Source: Lytechinus variegatus
Taxonomy: Eukaryota; Echinodermata; Echinoidea; Temnopleuroida; Toxopneustidae
DNA: 64,000 nt
Direction: 5' to 3'
Assembly: GCF_018143015.1 (NCBI RefSeq)
Contig: NC_054746.1
Location: 31,709,129-31,773,128, forward strand
Both the position numbers and the translations under genes were made by a program. The notes beneath the pieces were generated by a model. It did not search any database, was not told where the DNA came from, and was given only the letters and a program-made list of their open reading frames with translations. Below, in pieces: positions 34,301-43,620 of this stretch (position 1 is the stretch's first letter; the number at the start of each line of letters is the position of its first letter).

Positions 34301-36566
34301 CTCTAAACTGTATTTGTATCAAACTGTTAACATTTGGGGGGCTAGATGACCCTCTGTATTTTTTTTAATTGTGATATGCTGGATAGTCTTGGTATTTAAA
34401 TGTACCCCCCCCCCCTTCTCTCCATGCATGCTGCATACCATTTATCAGATTACTACATACAATCATTCTGTTTTTTTCTCCATTTCTGACAGAAAAGGGA
34501 GAGAGAGCTGCAGCTGTCATAGAGGGAAATATTACAGAAGGTATATATTTGATCTTTATACATACAATATTTATATCATACTATCATAGATGAAGTATTA
34601 TTATCATGACTTTTTTTTGGGGGGGGTGCTACTTATTCAATACTTTTCAAAATTGTATGCATGAAAATAACACTCTAAACTTTATTTGCATCAACATTTA
34701 ATGAACATTTTGTGGGCTAAATGGCCCATTGGTTTTTTTGTCAATGTGATATGCTGGATATTCTCAGTATTAAATTGTAACCCCCCTTTCCTTCAGGCAT
34801 GCTGCATATGACCTATCATTTTGCTAAATCCATTCTGTTTTTCTGTATAATGTATAACAGATAAAGGAAAGAGAGCTGACCTTGGAGGAGCTGTCACAGA
34901 AGGTATGTATTTCATCTTTATGCAGTATTTACATCTTAAATAATTTGGCATACGTTATACATACATGATTAAAGGACATGCATTTTTTAATGGATTTTTT
35001 AAAATGAGAAAATCACTACGGTGAATATGTATAAATATATATATTTTTTTAAATGTTTTCTAATAATTGTCACCCTTATATTGGGATGACAGATTTCATT
35101 TGAAATAATACTTTTTTATTGAAGATGAATGTATCAGCATTCTTGGAGAGGTGCTTAGAGGCAGGCAGGAGCATCATGTAGAAATTTGTGAGCACTTTGG
35201 GTGTGCAGACGAGGTGTTCTCTGTTTGTGTCGTGTGTGAGGTTTTCCTGTGCTACAAGCACTTCGTAGATGACGACCCATGTTCAGAGCATAACAACTAT
35301 GCGGTGTGTAAAATTCACATTAATTTCCTTATCAATGTTTTTAAAGAGTAAACACAGACATCTGGAGATGCTGTTGCTCAGTTGGATATGAGCTTGACTT
35401 CTAATCACAGGACTTGCAGGTCAAAACCTATTTTAATCAAATTGTTTGTAATTGACAATCCGGTCTTCTAGTATTCATATTTTAAAAATCCTTAACAGGG
35501 TGTATTATATTATTTTCACGAGTTGAAGTAAATCAATATTCAGAACCCACATCAATTTTACAACATTTTACAATCAGTATATACAAAACAAATATAATTA
35601 GCAATTTCAGTTATCCAAGTTTTCTACTAGTAAGTAATTGGTCTCTTTCATTTTGTGTCTCAAATATTACAGGGAGTTGTCAATAGACCCATGGCCTTAC
35701 CTTGCGAGAAGTCCACAGAATCGGTCAACCCCGATAGACCCATGGCCACACCTTGCGAGAAGTCCACAGAATCGGTCAACCCCGATAGACCCATGGCCAC
35801 ACCTTGCGAGAAGTCCACAGAATCGGTCAACCCTGATAGACCCATGGCCACACCTTGCGAGAAGTCCACAGAATCGGTCAACCCCGATAGACTCATGGCC
35901 ACACCTTGCGAGAAGTCCACAGAATCGGTCAACGCTGATAGACCCATGGCCACACCTTGCGAGAAGTCCACAGAATCGGTCAACCCCGATAGACCCATGG
36001 CCACACCTTGCGAGAAGTCCACAGAATCGGTCAACCCCGATAGACCCATGGCCACACCTTACGAGAAGTCCACAGAATCGGTCAACCCTGATAGACCGAT
36101 GGCCACACCTTGCGAGAAGTCCACAGAATCGGTCCACCCCGATAGACCCATGGCCACACCTTGCGAGAAGTCCACAGAATCGGTCAACCCCGATAGACCC
36201 ATGGCCACACCTTGCGAGAAGTCCACAGAATCGGTCAACCCGGAAGATGGCAAGGTACATAACGTTATGTTTTAGAAATATTTGGAACATCAAAGGAAAC
36301 TCCAAAAATGAAATATAAATATTTTTGAAAACAACTAAATTGTTATTTTTTAGTAAGCAGCCAATTAAGTAATCAGTTAAACTATCAACATTATATTTGG
36401 TGACAGAGTTTGGATACCAATACATAATCATTACCTTCCCATATTGAAATTCTCTTTTTATTTTCCTATGTTTAATTTGTTTTAGATCATATCAGTATCA
36501 GCTTATCAATATCACACAACCATGCCAGCTTCTGCACAACCAGCTCAAAACCCAGAAAGGTGTGAG
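31293..36566 (+). CDS. Seven-exon gene: Tudor/chromo-like N-terminus, Cys/His module, ten 17-residue repeats
   Basis: Visible exons: 31293-31353, 33881-34106, 34493-34540, 34861-34902, 35125-35303, 35673-36254, 36486-36566. Phases 1,1,1,1,0,0,0 all agree, and every junction has GT/AG. Order of parts: MMENFLKENGLDETVLETLK; a small beta-rich segment (RWFRNQSENVVEYKDI ... VGDAVVMPWGRERWHGKVL) with the look of a Tudor/chromo-barrel or BEN-protein N-terminal module; an acidic run (DSDEDDDD); two related micro-exons; a Cys/His-rich segment; the repeats; and a Pro/Gln-rich piece. Later exons were not found and no stop is reached. A one-base disruption within exon 2 (about 34053-34058) is needed to connect the barrel to the acidic run. 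A nuclear, chromatin-related role is a guess from the module type. No gene name is assigned. Confidence 0.62.
31682..31829. mobile_element. Short MITE with degenerate X-box, copy 2
   Basis: The ends GGGGAGTGTTTCATCAAC ... TTTCATGAAACGCTCCCC and the interior (tgattggctgag, gttactatggtaat, gtcggataaaac) match 13427-13583. It lies in intron 1 of the repeat-containing gene. Confidence 0.85.
32193..32500 (+). promoter_or_regulatory. GC-rich island with NRF1 palindrome and three CCCGGCAGAAGGGCGC motifs
   Basis: The motif occurs at 32193-32208, 32374-32389 and 32456-32471 (one base different). TGCGCATGCGCA, the NRF1 consensus palindrome, is at 32400-32411. A donor-like GTCCG|GTAAGCATG follows at about 32497-32501, so this could be an alternative first exon and promoter for the downstream exons (inference). 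Confidence 0.45.
32800..32829. repeat. 30-bp perfect palindrome of TAC/TAG triplets
   Basis: AGTACTACTACTAG and CTAGTAGTAGTACT are exact complements around the central AT of AGATCT. It lies among scattered TACTAC/TAGTAG repeats (about 32750-32835). Confidence 0.9.
33119..33677. mobile_element. 559-bp hAT-like MITE with perfect 8-bp target duplication
   Basis: TTACTACT flanks both sides (33111-33118, 33678-33685). The long inverted ends begin CCGGGGCCGGGG and CCAGGAGGAGGGG (complement), then share CACTTCC(A/C)TTGACGAGTGGA and taccatgc-tgtcca. The interior is repetitive (aagggtat, aagggtgc). It lies in intron 1 of the repeat-containing gene. Confidence 0.88.
33881..34106 (+). CDS. Exon 2, barrel-like segment and acidic run, with frame disruption
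   Basis: The acceptor follows a T-rich tract (AAATTCAG|TAACAGTC). The frame through MEPDTLLLIRWFRNQ ... GKVLQIS ends at a TGA after RGLG. Shifting one base at about 34053-34058 restores an acidic stretch (EDSDEDDDDIPLKFL) that runs in phase 1 to the donor AGAG|GTGAGA. An alternative donor inside (GGCAAG|GTGCTA) would skip the acidic part but not match the next phase. Confidence 0.55.
34493..34540 (+). CDS. Micro-exon 3 (48 nt)
   Basis: CTGACAG|AAAAGGGA ... ACAGAAG|GTATAT, phase 1 to 1, encoding KGERAAAVIEGNITE. It is paralogous to micro-exon 4. Confidence 0.55.
34861..34902 (+). CDS. Micro-exon 4 (42 nt), duplicate of exon 3
   Basis: TATAACAG|ATAAAGGA ... ACAGAAG|GTATGT, phase 1 to 1, encoding DKGKRADLGGAVTE. 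The flanking introns are also similar to each other. Confidence 0.55.
35125..35303 (+). CDS. Exon 5, Cys/His-rich putative zinc-binding module
   Basis: The exon (acceptor TTGAAG|ATGAATG, donor GCG|GTGTGT) encodes 60 codons including EICEHFGC, VCVVCEVFLCYKH and DPCSEH. The order C-x(4)-C ... C-x(2)-C-x(4)-C-x(2)-H ... C-x(2)-H suits a compact zinc-binding fold. It resembles B-box-like spacing but does not match it exactly. Confidence 0.6.
35673..36254 (+). CDS. Exon 6, ten perfect-length 17-residue repeats
   Basis: The acceptor TATTACAG|GGAGTT begins GVVNRPMALPCEK. Ten copies of STESVNPDRPMATPCEK follow, then a partial copy ending PEDGK at the donor AAG|GTACAT. The exon is 194 codons with no phase change. 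Substitutions are few (Leu for Pro, Ala for Pro, Tyr for Cys, His for Asn). Each unit has one Cys and many Ser/Thr/Pro, so a disordered, possibly phosphorylated or disulphide-linked tract is plausible. Confidence 0.7.
35712..36221. repeat. 51-bp coding minisatellite, ten copies
   Basis: The unit begins tccacagaatcggtcaac and ends ttgcgagaag. Ten copies are exactly 51 bp, in phase with codons, with sparse point differences. Because 51 is a multiple of three, unused frames on both strands also stay open. Confidence 0.97.
36486..36566 (+). CDS. Exon 7, Ala/Gln/Pro-rich
   Basis: The acceptor TTGTTTTAG|ATCATATC and donor TGTGAG|GTAAGT bound 27 in-frame codons (IISVSAYQYHTTMPASAQPA...). Phase 0 at both ends continues exon 6. 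Confidence 0.6.
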
Positions 36567-37603
36567 GTAAGTGCTTGTCAACTTCTATAGTCATCCACAT
36601 CTATAATCCAAATTCCTGAATATTAAACTTAGACCTCGGACAAATATATATATACTCAAATAATCTGAATAGCTGTTGACATCCGAATATGCCATGTTGT
36701 ACTATTTGGATACCCAGAGAGTGTCTACCCTTTACTTGCTATTTAATTATGTTAAATCTAATGGTGTCTATTATTTGTTTGATATTCATTTATGCCTTTA
36801 GGATTTATATTCATTTTTTATTCTTAGATATTAGGAGATTTGATTGAATTAAAGAATCATAACAAAATAAAAATAAAGTGTCTTGTGATAATGTATAATA
36901 TTCTATTTTAAAAGTTTGTGATCAAAACATATTGATAACATTATCAGAGCTCCACAACTTTAAACTAAACAATTAAAAGATACTTTTTCAATATAGTATT
37001 TACAAATGTTATCTGTTATCTGTGCTAGAAATGTTAATGCTCTATGACATTTGTGTGTATTGTAACTCGCAAAAATGCGAGCTTGGCACCCAAGGAGTTA
37101 AACACTGCACCCCCCAAAAAAAACTAAGATCATTTTAAACCACCTTAGTCATATTGTTCAAATACTCATAATCAGATTGAAATTCTAGTTTTCTTTTATT
37201 TTATTTGTATTAAGAATTAAAGCATGGGGCAGGTTTAAGTTTTCATTTCCGTTCAAAAGATTGTTACTATTGAAATGTTCGGATATGAAATTTTCTATAG
37301 GACCATTTTAGTTGTGTACAAAGTAAGTGCAATGAGCAAGTGAATGTATTGCCAAGTTAAAGAAAGTTCCATCATTGAATGATATTCAGAGCTTTATTAC
37401 ATGCTAAAACTATAACCACTTTGTATAAGTTTTTTTCAGTGTGTGATGTTCAGAGATTTAATTTATTACATGCCATAGATATTGCCATTTTTATTTTAAA
37501 AAATGTCTTCAGACTGTAATGTTTCTTAGATGACTAAGAATAATGATTCTTTCAAGTAGTAGTAAGTCTCATGGCATGTGAATCTGTGATTATTATGAAC
37601 TGA
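36567..37603. other. Interval without recognised exon
   Basis: Presumably intron downstream of exon 7. AT-rich; a short tgcgagcttggca motif and a C/A run lie near 37070-37120. Confidence 0.4.
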
Positions 37604-37611
37604 CTCTTGTG

Positions 37612-40602
37612 TAGTGCGCTTTGTGTGGAAGTCAGGCGGCATGTTTGGGTTCGGTTCGGCATGGTTCGGCAATTTTTTTCCGAACTTTGGTTCGGTTCGG
37701 GGTTCAGCAATAAATGCCAAATTAAATTTAACATAGACAATAAAGATCGCCGACCTACAAACAAGTACACTCTGGGATGAACTGTCATGTATTAATAATA
37801 AATTTTTTTTCTAAAAAGAATAGTTAAGATAATTGTTGAACTTTCTTTTGTTTTAATAAACAAAAAATAAGTCATTTCTACTTTCATTTTTCAAATGAAA
37901 ATAAAAAAAAATCAAAAGAAAAAATAGTGATAACGAGAGAATCAGGACAGAAATAGAATTACAAAGATCAGAATATTTTTTTCACGATTATTTCATGTAG
38001 CTATAATCATGATCGATTACGATGTCATTGCCAACGCAGCTTCTCAAATTGGAAAGTGTTGATCGGGAATGTCGAAATAGTAGACAAACAACCTCCACTC
38101 AACTGTTATTATACCGGTAAAATTCACATTCCAAAGAATATGAGTGTTTTAGAAAGTCCCTATTTCCTGAAAAGTGGTAAAATCTGGTCAATGAATTACT
38201 TTAAAAAGATAAAATATCAGTCCATTCTTGGTCCAGAAAGATCGACGCTACGTGACTTCAAACATATTTCTAACACGAAAATGAGTACATGGGACTGTAC
38301 TGGGTATTTTAGTGTTGTGAAATCACTCGGTGTTGATCGTCAGAACTAAGACGGAACTGATAATTTATCATTTCATTTTCAGTAATTGGCCAGATTAAAC
38401 CACTTTTAAGAAAATACTGACAATGGAAAAACGTTTCAAGTTTGGAATACGAATTTTACCTGTATAATAGCAACCGAGAGCAGGTTGTTTGGACTTCCTG
38501 TTTCAACTTTCCTTACCAACCATTTCTGGAACATCGATCAGGGAACATGCGTTGATTTTGTTTAAATTTTTATCTTTTTTGTTTTTTTCACCCTCATTCC
38601 TTCATCTCTTATTTATTTATCTTTTATGTTAATATGGAAATTTCAGAAGGTGGAATATATATACTTTACCATTACTTTGTCAGTCACAAGGAATTAATTT
38701 ATGTCTTTTCAATTAAATGTACATCCGATTACAGCAATACGTAATTCAACTACACTTTTTAACTGAGTTAAGCTTAAAATGTCCCCACATTTTATAAGGA
38801 AAAAATATATTCATGTTTAGGCCTGGGACGATTGTTATTATTACCATTCGATTATTTCCTGGAAAAATAATTGAATGATTCGATTGTTCGTCGGGAATCA
38901 CGTCTTTTAAGTCACAATATAGTTGACCTACTTTATGGTGACCCCCCCCCCCCCATGAAGAAATCTCCATCAAAGTCACATGTTTAGCATAAATGAGGCC
39001 CTTTTCCCCCTTCTCCATGATTTTTTATATCAAAAGAAACTTCATGAAATGAGATTAAATCTTTCAGTTTATTGTTCCAATGAAAATCTTTCCTAAATCA
39101 ATACTGGTACCCTGGTATTATGCATGCATCCCTCCAAGTGCCACACCCCTGCATATAAATGAATCAGCCCCGCCGAGTCCAAAGACGTAAACAACTCATT
39201 CATGAAGTATATTCTTTGAGACTGAGCCCAGGTGGAGCATTTCACTTGAAAAATTTCATCCCTTGCCCACACCATGTCCCCGCCTCCACTTGTGGCACTG
39301 CCCACGATGCTACACATGTATTTAAAAAAATATTTCATTTGAAATACCTTTCAAAATTACGATTTTTTATCATTTGAACCCACATGTATAACTGGGTCTA
39401 TTTTTGGAGACTAGTCGAGAAAGTACTGGTGAAGGCGGGCGCGTGTTGGAATGTAGTTTTCATTGTGTGAGGGGGATATAAAAAAGGTTGCATTGTTCTG
39501 AAACATGAAAGAAATTCTCCGGCTCCCACCCCCTATCCTTCCCTCTCTCTTTCCCTCACACGCACACACACACACAGATGGGGGAGGGGTCAATTTATTT
39601 CTGAAGTCATGACCTTTCCTGATAATAAAGGGAACCACATGCCTTCCGCTTCTTTGTTTCCCAAAGTTTCATTGGCTATCCGAAGGTCCAATCAGCTCAA
39701 GTGAGCTGGTTATGTGTTTATTATTGTGCACGCACACAATGACTTATTTTGTGTATGAGGGCAAGGTCGGGTGGGATTAACATTTTCGGAGCGCTATCAT
39801 GTTGGTATGTAACTGTGAATGTGATACCATCATTGATAATTTTTGAAACATTACCTCGGTAACATAATTTTTAAACCTGTAAAAAACAGCTGTCATCTTT
39901 GTTTTCTTGTCATTTTATTATTATTATTTGGGTATTAGAGTTATGCCAACGTCATAATCGGGATCTGCCGAACATTCGATTAGTGTATATTTTGCTAATA
40001 GATTGGTGATTGGCGGCATGCCAATCGAACCATTCGATCAATCGATGTTTACTCCCAGGCCTATTCATGTTTATTAAAAAAAAATGAAAATAAAAAAAAT
40101 TTAATCAAACACGAGACCGAAACTGTCATACTTTGTCATTTACGAGGAATGAATTTATTTCTGGTTCTTTTTCTTTATTAAATACAAAATGATTAGGTCC
40201 GATTACGATCACGATCGATTACGGCAATACGTAAATACACCACACTTTTATACCGAGTTTAGCTTCAAAATGCCCCCTCATTTTATCAAGAAAAAATATA
40301 TTTATGTTAATAAAATATTCTTAAATTGATAACAGTTCAATCAAAGACGAGATGGGAGCTATCAGTGGATTTTAAAAATATATTGAGTGGAATTCTCTTT
40401 GTGCACATCACTAACCAATATATATTTTGTTTATTTTATAATTAAATCTATGTAGTCATCGCATTCACGCATTGCATACAAACATACTTTTTTTTTACCG
40501 AACTTCCGAACCAGGCCTTTGAGTTCGGTTCGGTTCGGTCCGGTTCGGAAGTGCCAAGTTCGGCGAACTTCCGTTCGGTTCGGCGGTTCGGCTGCAGCAC
40601 TA
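37612..40602. mobile_element. 2.99-kb hAT-like element with perfect 8-bp target duplication
   Basis: CTCTTGTG is present at 37604-37611 and 40603-40610. The ends are short inverted repeats (TAGTGCGCT ... GCAGCACTA). Just inside both ends are clusters of TTCGGTTCGG (about 37648-37707 and 40495-40592), like subterminal transposase-binding repeats. The interior has related blocks (about 38670-38810 and 40130-40310) and no transposase. It is interrupted by a second element at 38818-40063. Confidence 0.85.
38818..40063. mobile_element. 1246-bp nested hAT-like element with perfect 8-bp target duplication
   Basis: TTCATGTT is duplicated at 38810-38817 and 40064-40071. The terminal inverted repeat is TAGGCCTGGGA at both ends. 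Subterminal attcgatt/aatcgaa motifs occur at each side. There is no transposase. It inserted into the 37612-40602 element and is therefore younger. Confidence 0.88.
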
Positions 40603-40622
40603 CTCTTGTGCAATATTGAACT

Positions 40623-41930
40623 ATGGCTGTTGGTGTATTTTCAAATTTCATGAAACTCTGGATGCTTTTCATTTGTGTCGTTACCACGTATACCTGTTTG
40701 CAGTGTGTTAAACCGAAGAGTATTATCTTGTCTAACGACTTTGAACTTGGAAGAAGGTCGTTTGGTCAAACTGAGGATAAAATGACCACTCAAATCGTCC
40801 AACGGACAATAGACTCACCTCGGCACCTCACGTACTCAGTGAATGATCTTTATAGGTTACGTAACAAACAAAAGGTGCCGTTGCCATCACAAACGAAGTT
40901 GGTTGCTAAGCAGTACGGGATTACGAGAACTCGAGGATGCAGAGGGGGCTCTCGTAAACTGCGGAAAATACCCGTGCGCGTAAATTGTCGAAACGATGGA
41001 CTAAGAGATCCCTTCCAAAAGAGATCATCTATCGATCGATCGAACTTGATATCCATCTCACCCTTACATGTGACAAATGAGAAAGAGAAGAAACATAAAA
41101 ACTATGAGTTTCCCCGTATTTTCATGTCTAATCTCAGGTCTCTATCGAACAAGTTTGACGAATTTGAAACTTTGATCAAAATAAACAAACTGGAAGTGTG
41201 CGCCATTACAGAGACATGGTTCACAGCGGATACAGCAAACTCTTTCAATGTGGATGGATTCTTACATTTCTCAAAATGCCGTACTAATCGCAAAGGAGGG
41301 GGTGTCTCTTTGTACATTAGTGACGGCATGCAGCCGAGAACTGTTTTCATGCCCGTCCCAGAAGACTTAGAGGTTGTGTGGTGTAAAATCCGCCCTTTCC
41401 GGCTTCCAAGAGATGTTTCTGAAGTGTATCTCGCTACTGTATATTCACCCCCCAACAATGACAAAGAGCAAGAGCTCGTTGATCACATCATCAGCACTAT
41501 TGACGAGTTGACATCTCATCATCCAGATGCCGGTTTTGCTATCATGGGCGATTTCAACCGACTTAATACGGATGTGATCTGCTCCAACACGAGTCTTGTC
41601 CAGGTTGTTAATTCACCAACGAGGGATGAAGCTATACTCGACAAGATACTGACGAATATGACGAAGTTCTACGATTCACCAGTGATTACCTCACCTGTTG
41701 GCATGAGCGACCATAATTCATTTGGACACCATCGTCAACAAGTGAATATAGGCCAAACAAAATGTCCACACGTGTTGTCAGACCGATGCGTGACTCCAAT
41801 CTGAGATCTTTTGGCCAGTGGATATCGTCGAATGACTGGTCAAGTGTTACAGACGCCTTGACAACATCAGGAAAATGTGAGGCGTTGACTAAAGAATGTT
41901 CGTCAGGTAACTGGTGAGAAATTGAGGAAG
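40623..41930 (+). pseudogene. Non-LTR retrotransposon ORF2 fragment (AP endonuclease, CR1/L2-like)
   Basis: A 393-codon open frame carries the endonuclease/exonuclease/phosphatase fold: SNLRSLSNKFDEF, ITETWF (catalytic Glu), GGGVSLYIS, ATVYSPP, GDFN, and SDHN with the catalytic His near 41708-41716. A basic RGCRGGSRK segment precedes it, as in CR1/L2-type ORF2 proteins. Soon after SDHN the frame shifts (about 41720); a neighbouring frame continues with the usual linker (FGQWISSNDWSSV) to about 41910. No reverse transcriptase follows. The fragment is truncated and broken. Confidence 0.85.
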
Positions 41931-42405
41931 ACATCGAAATGCACACCAAGTGAGGAACAACAGACCAAAGAAGGCACTACATGGAAACAAATGACATTGT
42001 CATAGAAGATGTGCCAGAAAAGGTACATTGTGTATGTTAGAATAGTTTTAAAGAGCTGAACTCATGTGGACTCGGGGAATTAATATAGACCACTATGTCG
42101 AGGGGGAAAATAGCTTCACAACTACATTTATGTTAAAATTGCTGGAAATTAGTCATTTCTCTCGCAATGTATTGTGGTCAACAAGGAAATTTGTGAATAC
42201 TATTGCAAAAATATTTACTGGCTTACAAATGAGACAAATGAAAATTTCCAGCAATTTTATGTCTACCTGCCATGATGAACCTTTTTAATATTATTGATCA
42301 TACATGTATGTTTTATCCAAGAACAAAATAGAGGTTCTAAATTCAACATGTGATGAGTATAACAATAGATTCTACTGAAGAGACCATTCAGTACAAAAAT
42401 GGTAT

Positions 42406-42563
42406 TAGGCTGCACGATATTACGATATATCAAAATATCCCGATATTAAATGCTAATGAATATTCCATATCGCATTTTTGTCATTCGATATATTGCCTTC
42501 AAACAATATAGAAAAAATATTGTCAATATTTCTTTTTAAAAAATGCGATATCGTGCAGCACTA
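42406..42563. mobile_element. 158-bp hAT-like MITE
   Basis: The ends TAGGCTGCACGATATTACG and the complement of GCGATATCGTGCAGCACTA are inverted repeats; the internal cgatat/atatcg motifs also pair. The termini are typical of hAT-type elements. No clean target duplication. Confidence 0.75.
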
Positions 42564-42903
42564 TTATGTTACATTTGTAATCCATATTATCATAGTATCT
42601 CTGTATACCAGTAAGCTGAAATTTTTGCTTTAATTTTATTGTGAATTTTGCCCTGCTTAACTCTCCAAAATTTCACTTCGTAGGATGTACATTCATATGT
42701 ATGGAAATACTACGAAACACATGAAAATAACAACACACTAAAATGTCAATCTTGTCCCGATGCGTGTAAATATCTGTCTGTGAAAGTATTAGCTGGAGCA
42801 GTGATCACTTGAGTTAAAGAGTTTATTATTATAGATTGGTGCAAGAAAGTGGAATGATGGTTGTTTCTCAACTGTCTAAATAATTTAACTTCCAAATATA
42901 GGC

Positions 42904-43105
42904 CTAGGGTATTGGCATCATGAAGTCACCGATCCTCCAATTATGATGCACAAGATGTGTTTGCCAACATTGACCAAAGACAGAAGCATCTTTATGCGTG
43001 ATAAATTTAAAGCTCCTTGTAAATATATTTGAAGTTTCATCAGACATACAATGAAGGTGTTTAGCGGATGTAATCTTTCCTTCTTGTTCCATCAACACAG
43101 CAATT
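42904..43105 (-). CDS. Possible terminal exon of an unrecognised gene
   Basis: A strong acceptor (TTTCTGTTTCCAG|AATTGCTG) leads into about 67 codons ending TAG, with fairly balanced composition (IAVLMEQEGKITSAKHLHCM ... WRIGDFMMPIP). No domain recognised and no upstream exon identified. It could be a chance frame. Confidence 0.25.
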
Positions 43106-43424
43106 CTGGAAACAGAAATTTGAATTTGAAGGCCTGCTTACTGGAACATAGTATCTAAAAATATTGGCTCTGCTGCATCTCTGTCCCTTGAAGCATATAA
43201 ATGATGATGAAAATACATATAGGTGCTCAGTTTTTACTTTTGACATGTGCATTATCTTGTGCATCAATACCTTGTTATCATGGGATTGGTCAAAAATAGT
43301 AAGGGTATGATCTGTATTCTCAATAAATGCAGTGTAGGAGTACGGTAGGCACAGTATATCACAAAATTGAGAACAATTCAATTGAACATTTGAAAATACT
43401 CAAAATGTTAATTTAAAACCAAAA

Positions 43425-43620
43425 GACCGGAAATCACAAAGGTGGTTTATTTTTAGTCCATGGTTTAAACCATGGCGTGGGAAAATATAAGCGCCATTGT
43501 GCGTGATTTAACGCTTACACATAAAAGTGGACGTGCAAATGTGACAATAAATCAAGCGCATGTACGCTTAAATTTAAACCACTCCATAGTTTAAATGTGG
43601 TACCTTTGTAAATCCCGGCC
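43425..43620. mobile_element. 196-bp MITE
   Basis: The terminal inverted repeats are GACCGGAAATCACAAAGGTG and the complement of ACCTTTGTAAATCCCGGCC. The internal pairs (gtttaaaccatgg ... gtttaaat) also fold. Confidence 0.75.

Noticed and set aside
35638-36431. Several long ORFs on both strands across 35.6-36.4 kb (up to 244 codons)
   Set aside because: The 51-bp unit is divisible by three and lacks stops in several frames. Only the plus frame with splice sites and phase agreement (35673-36254) is accepted.
40496-40600. Telomere-like TTCGG repeats
   Set aside because: Metazoan telomeres are TTAGGG. This cluster lies at the edges of a bounded transposon with an 8-bp duplication.
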